Positions 16,504-25,340 of a stretch of 64,000 nt of DNA are shown piece by piece. The stretch spans positions 1 through 64,000 of the forward strand of contig JACABB010000018.1 in NCBI GenBank assembly GCA_013376985.1, in the 5' to 3' direction. Origin of the DNA: Bacteroidales bacterium. Its GTDB lineage: Bacteria > Bacteroidota > Bacteroidia > Bacteroidales > Tenuifilaceae. Under the pieces are notes generated by a model, which ran no database searches, was not told the origin of the DNA, and saw nothing but the letters and a program-made list of their open reading frames with translations. The first letter of the stretch is position 1. The number at the start of each line of letters is the position of its first letter. The position numbers and the translations under genes were made by a program.

Positions 16504-18813
16504 CTATATCCTTACCCCAACTCCAAAGGTAATAAATCGTCCTGGTCCAACAGCACCCTTGCTATCGTATACCTTTTTGTCGAAGATGTTTTGAATGTTA
16601 AGACCCACATTGGTATGCTTATAAATATCACGTGAAAGCCTTATATCGATCTTAAACCATGCTGGATATTTGTTCGATAGCACAATCTCATCATAAATAT
16701 TCTGGTCGTTTACAAACATTTCACCTGTATAACGACAGGTTATACCAGCGTTGATAATCTTTGTTTTTAGGAATGCTCCCACAGAGAATGAATTCTGAGG
16801 AACGTCAGTTAAAGACTTATCTTTTAGATTAACAGGATCGCTGGCGGAAAGAGGTTTGTAGTCCGATATTTTTGCATGGCAGTAGGCATAATTCCCAAAC
16901 ATGGTTAGCGAAGGTGCTGGGCTGTACGATACTTCGAATTCGCCTCCATAGATATTCACGCTTGAGATGTTTGAACGCTTCATTATTGGGCGTTTACCAA
17001 ATCCCATATCAATGCTATCGCCTGTTGAAACGTAGTAGAGGAAATCTTTACCCTTTGAGTAGTACAAACTTGTAGAAAGTTTAAGGTTTTTCAATGGTGA
17101 ATAATCGCTACCAACCTCAAAGTTATCCAGATATTCGGGTTTTAGGTTCGGGTTTGCAATCTTTAATCCACCTTGGATGCGTCCAGTTCTGCAAAGATCA
17201 TCCAGAACCGATGGCCTAAAACCTTTGCTATAGCCGCCATAAATCCTAAAATCATCATTGGGTCTGTACTGTAGGGAAATTCTAGGACTAAATGCGCCCC
17301 ATTGCTTATCATCCGCAATTGAGAATACGTATTTTCTTAAGAAAGTAGTTTCGGCGGATGGGTTGTAGATGATGAACGATCCATCGTAGAATCGGGCTAA
17401 ATCATAGCGTAAACCCACAAGTAGTTTAACCTTTTCGGTTAGCGAGATATCATCCTGTGCATAAAACCCGTAAAAGTTCATCTTTCCATTGTTATCAACC
17501 TTATCTGTTGATGTATAGTAGATATCCGATGCATCAACCTGTCCATTGCGGATATCAAAACCAGCGGTGAAAGAGTTTCGATCCAATGAATAGTTGGCAC
17601 TTGATAGTAATCCCATATCTTGCCTAACCGAGGTAACGTTATACCATGAGTAATCATCCTTTTTGGATTCGGTAACTTTCATGTAATTCTCGTTGAGGTA
17701 GAAAAGTGAGGTGTTCCACTTTAATCCACCAACCTTACCGCTTAGGTTTGTTCTGAACTGGTAGGTTAGATATTCCGTTTGATTCCCATTTGGTTGATAT
17801 ACTTTTTCGCCTGTACCTCTTGTTCCATCGTAGATACTCAGGTTTGCCTCTGCATTAAACTTATCGGAGTTATTATAGCCAAGCCTAAAGTTTATGTCTT
17901 TTTCATCAACATTTGATTTAACAATAAACGGGTTAATTTTTCTATCGGCCTCTGATTGTGTGATATAGCCATCACTATTTTGATAAAATGTGTTTGCAGT
18001 CCAGTAGAATCCTTTATTTGATGATATAGAACCAATTTTACCACCTAGGTTTAACCTTAATACACGCGTGTTATATGTGCCGTATTCAGCTGTAAGGTTT
18101 CCCTGAATAGATGAGGTTGGCTTTTGTGTAATAACGTTAATTATGCCTCCCATAGCGTTTCCTCCGTAGAGTGCGGAACCAGGGCCTTTAACCACTTCCA
18201 CACGTTCAACATCGCAAGTTGAGATAAGATTCCAGTTTACTGAGCCACCGTCGGCTTTGTTTACGGGTATACCATCGAGTAGAACGAGAGTACGAGCCTG
18301 TTCGTTGCCGCTTAGCCCACGCATTGTTACCGATGATTTGGTTGAGAAGATTCCAAACGATCGACTTACCTGAACTCCGGGTAGGAATTGGAGGAATTCA
18401 TCAACGCTTTGCGCTGCAACCATCGATATTCGTTCCGATGAAATCATGTTAATCCTTCCCGGTATTTGGCTTATCCGATTCTCGGATCTGGTAGCCGATA
18501 CAACAATCTCATCAAGATAAATCTCATCTTTAGACATTAGTATTTCTAGGTTGATATTGCTATTCCCAGATATCAGAACTTTGCTAATTGTTTTTTTATA
18601 GCCAATGCTAGTGAAGGAAATTATATACTTGCCATTCTGTAAGTTGAGGAATTTGAAAGCACCATTGGCATCGGTAACACTGCCCTTATTTTCTATCACT
18701 ACATTCACTCCTGCCAGTGGGGAACCGCTTACTGAGTCCTTTACAAACCCCGAAATGCTTTGACCTTTAACCAGAATTGGAAGTAGTAGGATTAATAGTA
18801 TTTTGAGTTTCAT
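16504..18813 (-). CDS. TonB-dependent outer-membrane receptor
   Basis: This 769-residue outer-membrane importer is driven by TonB. After a signal peptide (1-17), residues about 18-100 form a carboxypeptidase-regulatory-like beta-sandwich (SISGFVKDSVSGSPLAGVNVVIENKG). The plug follows (about 100-230) with EIVVSATRSENRISQIPGRI, ARTLVLLDGIPVNK and VEVVKGPGSALYGGNAMGGIINVIT. The rest is the 22-strand barrel, ending in FITFGVGVRI with a terminal hydrophobic residue as expected for barrel insertion. It lacks a SusD partner. The neighbours are two lipoproteins upstream and a molybdopterin-fold protein downstream, so siderophore, haem or metal uptake is more likely than glycan uptake. Confidence 0.93.
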   Translation of the reverse strand: MKLKILLILLLPILVKGQSISGFVKDSVSGSPLAGVNVVIENKGSVTDANGAFKFLNLQNGKYIISFTSIGYKKTISKVLISGNSNINLEILMSKDEIYLDEIVVSATRSENRISQIPGRINMISSERISMVAAQSVDEFLQFLPGVQVSRSFGIFSTKSSVTMRGLSGNEQARTLVLLDGIPVNKADGGSVNWNLISTCDVERVEVVKGPGSALYGGNAMGGIINVITQKPTSSIQGNLTAEYGTYNTRVLRLNLGGKIGSISSNKGFYWTANTFYQNSDGYITQSEADRKINPFIVKSNVDEKDINFRLGYNNSDKFNAEANLSIYDGTRGTGEKVYQPNGNQTEYLTYQFRTNLSGKVGGLKWNTSLFYLNENYMKVTESKKDDYSWYNVTSVRQDMGLLSSANYSLDRNSFTAGFDIRNGQVDASDIYYTSTDKVDNNGKMNFYGFYAQDDISLTEKVKLLVGLRYDLARFYDGSFIIYNPSAETTFLRKYVFSIADDKQWGAFSPRISLQYRPNDDFRIYGGYSKGFRPSVLDDLCRTGRIQGGLKIANPNLKPEYLDNFEVGSDYSPLKNLKLSTSLYYSKGKDFLYYVSTGDSIDMGFGKRPIMKRSNISSVNIYGGEFEVSYSPAPSLTMFGNYAYCHAKISDYKPLSASDPVNLKDKSLTDVPQNSFSVGAFLKTKIINAGITCRYTGEMFVNDQNIYDEIVLSNKYPAWFKIDIRLSRDIYKHTNVGLNIQNIFDKKVYDSKGAVGPGRFITFGVGVRI

Positions 18814-18889
18814 CCTAACAAAATATTTATATTGTTAATTACTAATATATTACGATTCTGTTTATTAACATTCTTTAGCGAGAGGATGG

Positions 18890-18942
18890 AACACCCATGT
18901 TTTGTCCATTCGTGTTAGTGCAATCTGCATTACATGGGTGTT
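18890..18942. repeat. Inverted repeat between lipoprotein and receptor genes
   Basis: The 11-bp arms AACACCCATGT and ACATGGGTGTT are separated by 31 nt. The repeat sits 13 bp beyond the stop of the 18955-19866 gene in transcription order and 77 bp before the receptor start. It could act as a partial terminator or mRNA-stabilising structure that sets lipoprotein and receptor amounts. Confidence 0.5.
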
Positions 18943-18954
18943 TCATAACCATTT

Positions 18955-19866
18955 CTATTTTTGTATTTTAACCTCAAGTTCCATGTAGCCTGTTTCAGTT
19001 AAATCGGCATGAAGAACACGAACAAGCCCGTATTTACCATCCTCGGTTTTGAAGGGAACAATTTTTCCAGTAGTGCAGAACTTATCGAGACCGCTTACTG
19101 ATTCAGGTTTAAATGATGTTACCAGAAGGCTATCGTTTTGAGCATGTTCAAAATCACTAGCACTAACAAGATTATTGTCGGATGCATGGTAATCGTAAGA
19201 GGTTAATCGGGTTACACTCCATGATGCTATTTCGGGGTAGCGACCTGTTACTGAGCTACTACCTGTATAACCAGGACAGCATAGGGTGGGGGAGAGAACA
19301 CCACTTGTGGTGTAAACAAATCCAACAAGATCAATATCGCCCTCATGTCCAGATACATTGGTTTTGCTATAGAGCAAACCAGTATGTAAATCCAAGTAGT
19401 TTGGCAAATCGGTATTGCTCTGCATGCCTATTTTTAGAGATGGGTAGTGATAAATCGCACCATAGTCGACTCCTGATCCTAGGTTTATAGTTAATGTAGT
19501 GGTTGATGAATCGCGATTGGAGTTCATAACAAAGAATCGCCATATTTCTTGCGTTGCAGACGATTTTGTGGAGTTAAAATCTACATTTAAACTATCTTTT
19601 AAATAAACTCCTTGATCTTTCTCTGTTATTAGTTTACCATCTGCAATACGCTGAATTTTTAGGTCAGTGATTATTGCTCTAGGGTTGGTTGCCATTATGC
19701 CAAACTTTAGCTTTCCTCCAACTGCAATTGACTGCCCGTTTTGTGTGTAATCACCACCACTTTTAAGTGTAATTATGGGCTTTGAGGTTGGTTCATCGTC
19801 CTTTTTGCACCCAGTACTATACAGCAACAAAAGGGCGAGTATAAAGATTAAATTTTTGTAGTTCAT
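18955..19866 (-). CDS. Lipoprotein, possibly HmuY-like ligand-binding type
   Basis: The 303-residue lipoprotein ends its signal in LYSTGCKKDD. Residues about 30-130 are a beta-sandwich (IITLKSGGDYTQNGQSIAVGGKLKFGI). The C-terminal 170 residues are clearly related to the C-terminal half of the next gene upstream: both share a KIGMQSN/KMGAQSN start, an aspartate-led DLVGF/DLLCF strand and a final DGKYGLVRVLHAD/DNIYGLIKVTSVG plus a GYMELEVKIQK/GYVEFELKLKK tail. That ending recalls haem-binding HmuY proteins but is not diagnostic. It precedes the TonB receptor gene, so delivery of a ligand to the receptor is the best guess. A cluster LCCPGYTG gives two adjacent Cys. Confidence 0.6.
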   Translation of the reverse strand: MNYKNLIFILALLLLYSTGCKKDDEPTSKPIITLKSGGDYTQNGQSIAVGGKLKFGIMATNPRAIITDLKIQRIADGKLITEKDQGVYLKDSLNVDFNSTKSSATQEIWRFFVMNSNRDSSTTTLTINLGSGVDYGAIYHYPSLKIGMQSNTDLPNYLDLHTGLLYSKTNVSGHEGDIDLVGFVYTTSGVLSPTLCCPGYTGSSSVTGRYPEIASWSVTRLTSYDYHASDNNLVSASDFEHAQNDSLLVTSFKPESVSGLDKFCTTGKIVPFKTEDGKYGLVRVLHADLTETGYMELEVKIQK

Positions 19867-19936
19867 GGTATTAAAATAAATTTGGCTGCAATCTATATGT
19901 TAAGAATGCAGCCAATATTATTAAAGTGATTCTAAA

Positions 19937-20725
19937 TTACTTCTTTAGCTTTAGCTCAAACTCAACATAACCATCGGCATTTTGGCCAACACTGGTAACT
20001 TTAATTAATCCATAAATGTTATCGTGTGTTTTAAACGCCCAGATATTGTCTACCGCTAAGGTTTTTGCTTTCTTATTACCAGAGGTTAACGTGCTGTTAA
20101 AGTAGGTTGGAATTGATGCATCATTCTGATGTAATTGATCAAATTGAGCAGTTGTAATTGCTGTTACAGGAAGAGTAAATAGGGTTAACCTTTTAGTTGT
20201 CCATACATCAGGAGATGTTGTACCTGTGTATATTCCTGTAATTCCTGCACCAGGTGATGATAAAGTAATAAGGTTGATTCTATTTGGTGCAACATTTTCA
20301 TAAAAGCAGAGAAGATCAATTGTGTCCTGATGAGTAGATGCTAAATCTTGTGTGTAAACTAGTTTTTGTCCAATTGAGTAGAAACTACCAAATGATGCAT
20401 TGGATTGAGCACCCATTTTAACTATAATTTTCTGCTCAAAGTTAGCTGTTAGGGTTTCATTTGTAGATTTTGTGATATATGAAAAGTTTGCATCTGCGCT
20501 AACCTGAACGTCACCTTTTGTCCAATTTAAAAAGATATAACCTGAATTAGGTGTAGCCGTAAGATTTATAGTCTCACCAGACTTATAAGAACCTCCACCA
20601 GTAACTGTTCCAGCACTTTCTGGATTAGCTACAACGTTTAAAGTGTAAGATTCATCTTTTTTACAAGATGACATTATTATTACTGCTGAAAAACAAAGTA
20701 AAAGAGTTTTCAAAGTTGATTTCAT
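19937..20725 (-). CDS. Lipoprotein with InlB B-type repeat and HmuY-like module
   Basis: This 262-residue lipoprotein (lipobox region IIMSSCKKD) is the first gene of the minus-strand set. Residues about 28-95 are one divergent InlB B-repeat (NPESAGTVTGGGSYKSGETI, then LTATPNSGYIFLNWTKG), a small beta-grasp module common on surface proteins. Residues about 100-262 are paralogous to the C-terminal half of the neighbouring lipoprotein. Thus the two proteins share a ligand-binding-like module but have different N-terminal domains. The gap to the next gene is 70 bp, which supports co-transcription. No recognised operator was seen upstream. Confidence 0.65.
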   Translation of the reverse strand: MKSTLKTLLLCFSAVIIMSSCKKDESYTLNVVANPESAGTVTGGGSYKSGETINLTATPNSGYIFLNWTKGDVQVSADANFSYITKSTNETLTANFEQKIIVKMGAQSNASFGSFYSIGQKLVYTQDLASTHQDTIDLLCFYENVAPNRINLITLSSPGAGITGIYTGTTSPDVWTTKRLTLFTLPVTAITTAQFDQLHQNDASIPTYFNSTLTSGNKKAKTLAVDNIWAFKTHDNIYGLIKVTSVGQNADGYVEFELKLKK

Positions 20726-20874
20726 AGATTTTAAGGTTTTATGTTTAAACTTGGTTTAAATCTTGTTTCTTGGAAATAAGCATAAGGAAATGCTTCAATT
20801 CCAGATATGTAAAAAAATACATAACGTCGACAAAAGTAAAAAAAAAGTTAACAAAACCATAAATACCTAAAATA

Positions 20875-21085
20875 ATTTGTATTAGTCAAATTCCCAATTG
20901 CAATCTTCAAGCACATACCCAATTAATCTTCAAATTCTTTTATCTTCAAATTGTCCAATTGCCTTATTATCTAATTGTCTTATTCCCTCATTTTCAAATT
21001 ATCTCATCTTCAAATTTTGTTATTGTCTTATTGTCTCATTGCCTCATTGCCTTATTGCAATTACTATCAATCAATAAAACCTAAT
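20875..21085. repeat. Low-complexity tract of CTTCAAATT / TTGTCTTATTG-type units
   Basis: The 440-bp gap before plsY contains many imperfect short units such as TTCAAATT, TTGTCTTATT and TTGCCTTATTGC. It looks like slippage-prone intergenic DNA. A small plus-strand open frame inside it is a by-product and is not called. Confidence 0.6.
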
Positions 21086-21166
21086 AATATACCCTTACTC
21101 TATAATTTACACCTTTACAGATACATACGTTTTTTAGTTTTGAATCCAGAAAAATAATTCGCTAAT

Positions 21167-21835
21167 TTGCCAAAAAATTGGACTGTGGAAGGTTTATACA
21201 AAGTACTAGTAATACTATTAGCTTATCTTATTGGCTCTATCCCAACATCTGTTTGGGTGGGTAAGATATTTTATGGTGTTGATGTAAGAGATTATGGAAG
21301 TGGAAATGCTGGGGCAACCAATGCAATGAGAACGCTTGGTGCAAAGGCCGGTATTCCTGTATTCATAATAGATATGCTTAAGGGCTATCTTGCTGTTCGG
21401 CTACTTTACTTAACTCATTTTTATATACCAGAGACTGGCCTATTCGTAGATTTCCAGCTTTATTTAGGTCTTGCTGCGATGTTTGGTCATATATTCCCTG
21501 TATTTGCAGGGTTTAGGGGGGGTAAGGGTGTAGCAACTTTATCGGGTGTTGTTTTTGCACTTCATCCTTATGCGGCTCTTTTTGTGCTTTTGATTTGGGC
21601 TGTAACGCTTCTAATATTTCGCTATGTATCCTTAAGTTCTATGATTGCTGGGTTTTCCTTTCCAGCAATATTAATATTTGTGTACAGAACACAGTACCCG
21701 TCGCTGGTAATTTTTGCGTTTACACTTGCAGCACTTATGCTTTTTACCCATCAGAAAAATATTGAAAGGCTGATGAGAGGTCAGGAAAAGAAGTTTAAGA
21801 TAAATAAGAATAAAACAATAGAAAATAAGACTTAG
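21167..21835 (+). CDS. plsY: Glycerol-3-phosphate acyltransferase PlsY
   Basis: PlsY transfers an acyl group from acyl-phosphate to glycerol-3-phosphate, the first step of phospholipid synthesis, in the inner membrane. The 222 residues contain the three family motifs: IGSIPTSVWVGKIFYGVDVR with DYGSGNAGATNAMRTLG, then GHIFPVFAGFRGGKGVAT, and HQKNIERLMRGQEKKF near the C-terminus, with about five membrane helices. There is no ATG before the first motif, so a TTG at 21167 or the GTG 15 bp later must be the start. It is convergent with cdaA, 15 bp between stops. Confidence 0.96.
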   Translation: MPKNWTVEGLYKVLVILLAYLIGSIPTSVWVGKIFYGVDVRDYGSGNAGATNAMRTLGAKAGIPVFIIDMLKGYLAVRLLYLTHFYIPETGLFVDFQLYLGLAAMFGHIFPVFAGFRGGKGVATLSGVVFALHPYAALFVLLIWAVTLLIFRYVSLSSMIAGFSFPAILIFVYRTQYPSLVIFAFTLAALMLFTHQKNIERLMRGQEKKFKINKNKTIENKT

Positions 21836-21850
21836 GTATTTCGTTGGGAA

Positions 21851-22651
21851 TCAATCTTCAATTGTTAGGTATCCCTCTAAAAGTTGGCGTAATTCCGCAC
21901 TCGATACGCCATACTTTATATCGCCTTCAACTCCAAAACTAATTTTCCCAGTTTCTTCAGATACTGTTGCTATGAGAGCATCAGTTTGTTCGCTAATGCC
22001 CAGTGCAGCCCTATGTCGCATTCCATAGTGAGCAGGGACATTTAAATTTTCAGTAACAGGTAGAATACATCTTACGGCCTTAATTTTGTCATTAACTATA
22101 ATCATTGCGCCATCATGTAGTGGGCTATTTTTAAAGAAAATATTCTCGATCAATCGACTTGATGTTTCAGCATTAATGATATCACCTGTTTCGACATAAT
22201 ACTGAAGTTCGGATTTTCGGGCAATAACGATGAGTGCTCCAGTTTTTGTTTCGGACATATTGCGGCAGGCTCTAACAATTGCTTCAATATTTACTGGCGC
22301 CATTAGTTTTTTTTGCTTTGGGAATAACCAATTCTCAATAGAAAATCGATTCTTCGAAAGGTATCTTGTTCCTATGAAAAGTAGAAATCGTCGAATTTCT
22401 TGTTGAAACACAATTATTAACGCTATGACACCTACCCCAATAATCTGTCCGAGTATATTGCTTAAAAGTTCCATGTTAAGCACCTTGACAACCAGCCATA
22501 TCATATATAGCGCAAAAATCCCAACGAAGATGTTGATAGCCACGGTACCCCTTATCAACATATATATCTGGTAAAGAAGAAAGGCAACCAGAAATATATC
22601 TATTACATCAAGAATTCTAAATGTAATAAATGCAGCTACTAAATGAAGCAT
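21851..22651 (-). CDS. cdaA: Diadenylate cyclase CdaA
   Basis: The enzyme makes cyclic di-AMP from two ATP at the inner membrane. Residues about 1-85 give three hydrophobic helices (FLVAFLLYQIYMLI, IFVGIFALYMIWLVV, IIGVGVIALIIVF). The DisA_N catalytic domain follows, with the two hallmark motifs DGAMII and RHRAALG and the strand AVRCILPVT between them. The length of 266 matches the family. It lies 19 bp downstream of folP on the same strand, a pairing seen in many Bacteroidota, so c-di-AMP and folate genes share a transcript. Confidence 0.96.
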   Translation of the reverse strand: MLHLVAAFITFRILDVIDIFLVAFLLYQIYMLIRGTVAINIFVGIFALYMIWLVVKVLNMELLSNILGQIIGVGVIALIIVFQQEIRRFLLFIGTRYLSKNRFSIENWLFPKQKKLMAPVNIEAIVRACRNMSETKTGALIVIARKSELQYYVETGDIINAETSSRLIENIFFKNSPLHDGAMIIVNDKIKAVRCILPVTENLNVPAHYGMRHRAALGISEQTDALIATVSEETGKISFGVEGDIKYGVSSAELRQLLEGYLTIED

Positions 22652-22670
22652 TGCTTAGTATTAATGGTGT

Positions 22671-23546
22671 TTATATTTTAGGTTGACTAATATAAAATTC
22701 AGTAAGTTTTATTACTTCTGCAGCCTCCTTAACATCGTGAACCCTAAGAATTGATGCGCCATTCAAAATGGCAATTGTATTAAGAACAGAGGTTCCATTT
22801 AGCGCTTTATTTGGGCAAGTATTAAGTTGCTTATAGATCATAGATTTTCTTGAAATACCTGCAAGAATTGGAAGTTCAAAAACCTTAAATGATTCAAGGT
22901 TTTTAAGAATTGTGTAGTTATGGTCTAAGTTTTTACCAAAACCAAAACCGGGATCAATAATTATATCTTTTACACCAAGCAATTTAAGCATTTCAATTTT
23001 TTGGGTAAAAAAACCAAAAAGCTCCTTGGTAATTTCATTATCATAACGGGGATCTTCCTGCATATCTTTAGGAGATCCTTTCATGTGCATCAAAATGTAA
23101 GCGAGTTTTAAATCGGCAACTGTTCGAAACATATTGGGATCCATTTCGCCAGCCGAAATATCGTTTACTATATCGATGCCAAAATCGGAATGCATTACCT
23201 TAGCAACGTTGGCTCTAAAGGTATCAATGGAAATTATGGCATTTGGGAATTTTTTCCGAATAACAGACAATGCTCTTGTAAGTCGTTTAATTTCAACAGT
23301 TTCGTCAACTGGCATTGAGCCAGGGCGTGTTGAACATGCACCAATATCAATAATGGTTCCACCTTCGATGAGTATCTGCTCTGCTCTGCTTGCTATTCTT
23401 GATTTTATTCGGAATTGACTGCCACCAAAGAATGAATCGTTTGTAACGTTTATTATACCCATTACCAGAGGCTTGGAAATGTCAATTAACTTTCCATTAC
23501 TTAATAATGTTCCTCTTCCCTGAAATAACGACCCAGTTTTTTCCAT
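22671..23546 (-). CDS. folP: Dihydropteroate synthase
   Basis: FolP condenses p-aminobenzoate with dihydropterin pyrophosphate in folate synthesis and is the sulfonamide target. The 291-residue TIM barrel shows the family signatures in order: VMGIINVTNDSFFGG, IIDIGACSTRPGS, IVNDISAG, IIDPGFGFGKNLDHN, AGISRKSMI and LRVHDVKEA. The start MEKTGSLFQGRG fits well. It is the first gene of a folP-cdaA pair and is divergent from tmk. Confidence 0.97.
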   Translation of the reverse strand: MEKTGSLFQGRGTLLSNGKLIDISKPLVMGIINVTNDSFFGGSQFRIKSRIASRAEQILIEGGTIIDIGACSTRPGSMPVDETVEIKRLTRALSVIRKKFPNAIISIDTFRANVAKVMHSDFGIDIVNDISAGEMDPNMFRTVADLKLAYILMHMKGSPKDMQEDPRYDNEITKELFGFFTQKIEMLKLLGVKDIIIDPGFGFGKNLDHNYTILKNLESFKVFELPILAGISRKSMIYKQLNTCPNKALNGTSVLNTIAILNGASILRVHDVKEAAEVIKLTEFYISQPKI

Positions 23547-23691
23547 TTTTTTCTATCTTGCAAAATAATTTATCGTGCAACAAGGTTTCTATTCAACATG
23601 CTAATTTCGCTTTAAAATTACTAAAGATTTACAACATCTGCCTCAATTAGCATTTGAAAAGTAGAATTTTAAATTAAAGACTGATATTAGA

Positions 23692-24372
23692 ATGGCTTTT
23701 ATAGTTATTGAAGGATTGGATGGTGCTGGAAAATCAACTCAGATTCGGCTACTAACAGAATATTTCAGCAAAAGAGGAATAAAAAGTAAGTATTTGCATT
23801 TTCCGCGAATGGATTCTCCCTTTTTTGGCGAAATGATTGCCCGTTTTTTACGAGGAGAGTTGGGAGATGTTAATCAGGTTGATCCCTATGTTGTGGCTTT
23901 GCTTTATGCCTGCGATCGGATGGATGCATCAAAAATGATTAAGGATTGGCTCGAAAATGGTGAAACGGTGATTCTTGATAGGTATGTGTATTCAAATGTT
24001 GGCTTTCAGTGTGCCAAAGTTAATGATGAAGCGGAGCAGGATCGCCTTCGGAAATGGATTATCGATTTAGAATTTGGGTACTACAAAATTCCTCAACCCG
24101 ATTTAAACCTTTTCCTTGATGTACCATTCCAATTTACTAAAGAACGATTAACAGAGATACGAGAAGGTGATGATCGTGAGTATTTAAAAGGTAAAGAGGA
24201 TATTCATGAAAAGGATTTATCTTTTCAAGAAAGGGTTCGCCAGATTTATCTAAAACAGAAAGAAATTGATTCTAACTTTAAGATTGTTGAATGTTACAAC
24301 GAAGACTTGAGCATAAAAAAGCCAGAGGAGATTTTTAATCTAATTATCGAAAGGGTGGAAGGAATAGTTTAA
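23692..24372 (+). CDS. tmk: Thymidylate kinase
   Basis: The enzyme phosphorylates dTMP to dTDP. The 226 residues show the P-loop VIEGLDGAGKSTQI at 4-17, the DR motif LDRYVYSNVGFQ near 94 and DLNLFLDVPF, followed by a lid segment. It is somewhat longer than the usual 205-215 residues because of an acidic insertion (REGDDREYLKGKEDIHEKDL) in the lid. It heads a plus-strand run with the CPBP protease (37 bp gap) and a DoxX protein (31 bp gap). Confidence 0.95.
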   Translation: MAFIVIEGLDGAGKSTQIRLLTEYFSKRGIKSKYLHFPRMDSPFFGEMIARFLRGELGDVNQVDPYVVALLYACDRMDASKMIKDWLENGETVILDRYVYSNVGFQCAKVNDEAEQDRLRKWIIDLEFGYYKIPQPDLNLFLDVPFQFTKERLTEIREGDDREYLKGKEDIHEKDLSFQERVRQIYLKQKEIDSNFKIVECYNEDLSIKKPEEIFNLIIERVEGIV

Positions 24373-24409
24373 GATTAGCTTATTAAAAAACCTTTGAAAT
24401 CATAAAGTT

Positions 24410-25309
24410 ATGGATGTAGAAATCTTAGTTAAAAAAAGCAAGCCCAGATTACCTGTTTGGGCTAGAATAGTTTTAGTAATAATCTCCTTTATAGTATTTG
24501 GTGCTATTTTTAGTTTCATTGGAATGGTTGTTATAAAAGTTCCGCTTAGCCAAATGAGCGACATTAAGAATTTAAATCCACACCAACTTTTGATTATTCA
24601 ATTATTTAATGTTTTATCTCTTATGCTTGTTATTTTCTTTTTTAGGCGGGTTATTGATAGGGAATCATTTATTTCGTTGGGATTTTCGCTGAAAAATAGA
24701 TTTAAGGACATCCTTTTGGGGTTTTTAGTTGCTCTTTCAATTATGGGAGGAGGTTCTCTAATACTCTATGGCCTTCATTATATAGATTTTTCAAATGTAG
24801 GAATGGGCTTTTACTCTTTATTTATAAGTTTTTTGATGTTCATTGCGGTAGCTTTAAATGAGGAGACGCTTACCCGAGGATACATATTGAATAATTTAAT
24901 GATGTCCATGAATAATTATTGGGCATTGGTTGTAAGTGCTACAATATTTGCATTGTTTCATTCGTTAAATTCCAATTTATCATTATTGGCAATGGTTAAC
25001 CTATTTCTTGCAGGAGGCCTCTTAGGAGCAACTTATATCTTTACAAAGAACCTTTGGTTTCCAATAAGCCTGCATCTGTTTTGGAATTTTTTTCAAGGGC
25101 CAATTTTGGGTTATTCCGTTAGTGGTCAGAAAACGGAATCGATACTTAAAGTAAATCTTACAGGTAATAGCTCAATTAATGGAGGTGAATTTGGATTTGA
25201 AGGTTCAATAGTTTGTACTATAATGTTGATAGTGGCAATTGGGTTAATACTTTTCTATTTCAGAAAAAAAATCTTAAAAAAACAATTGTCTACTGTTAAT
25301 TGTTGCTAA
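24410..25309 (+). CDS. CPBP-family intramembrane metalloprotease
   Basis: The 299-residue membrane protein has about eight helices. The three CPBP (Abi/CAAX protease-like) motifs are present: NEETLTRGYI near residue 150, FALFHSLN near 180 and HLFWNFFQG near 223, providing the Glu-Glu, His and His residues of a glutamic-type intramembrane protease. Bacterial members are involved in peptide processing or self-immunity, but the substrate here is unknown. It lies in a run with tmk and the DoxX protein. Confidence 0.9.
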   Translation: MDVEILVKKSKPRLPVWARIVLVIISFIVFGAIFSFIGMVVIKVPLSQMSDIKNLNPHQLLIIQLFNVLSLMLVIFFFRRVIDRESFISLGFSLKNRFKDILLGFLVALSIMGGGSLILYGLHYIDFSNVGMGFYSLFISFLMFIAVALNEETLTRGYILNNLMMSMNNYWALVVSATIFALFHSLNSNLSLLAMVNLFLAGGLLGATYIFTKNLWFPISLHLFWNFFQGPILGYSVSGQKTESILKVNLTGNSSINGGEFGFEGSIVCTIMLIVAIGLILFYFRKKILKKQLSTVNCC

Positions 25310-25340
25310 TCCAAGGTAATTTTAGAAAAAATTATAGGCT

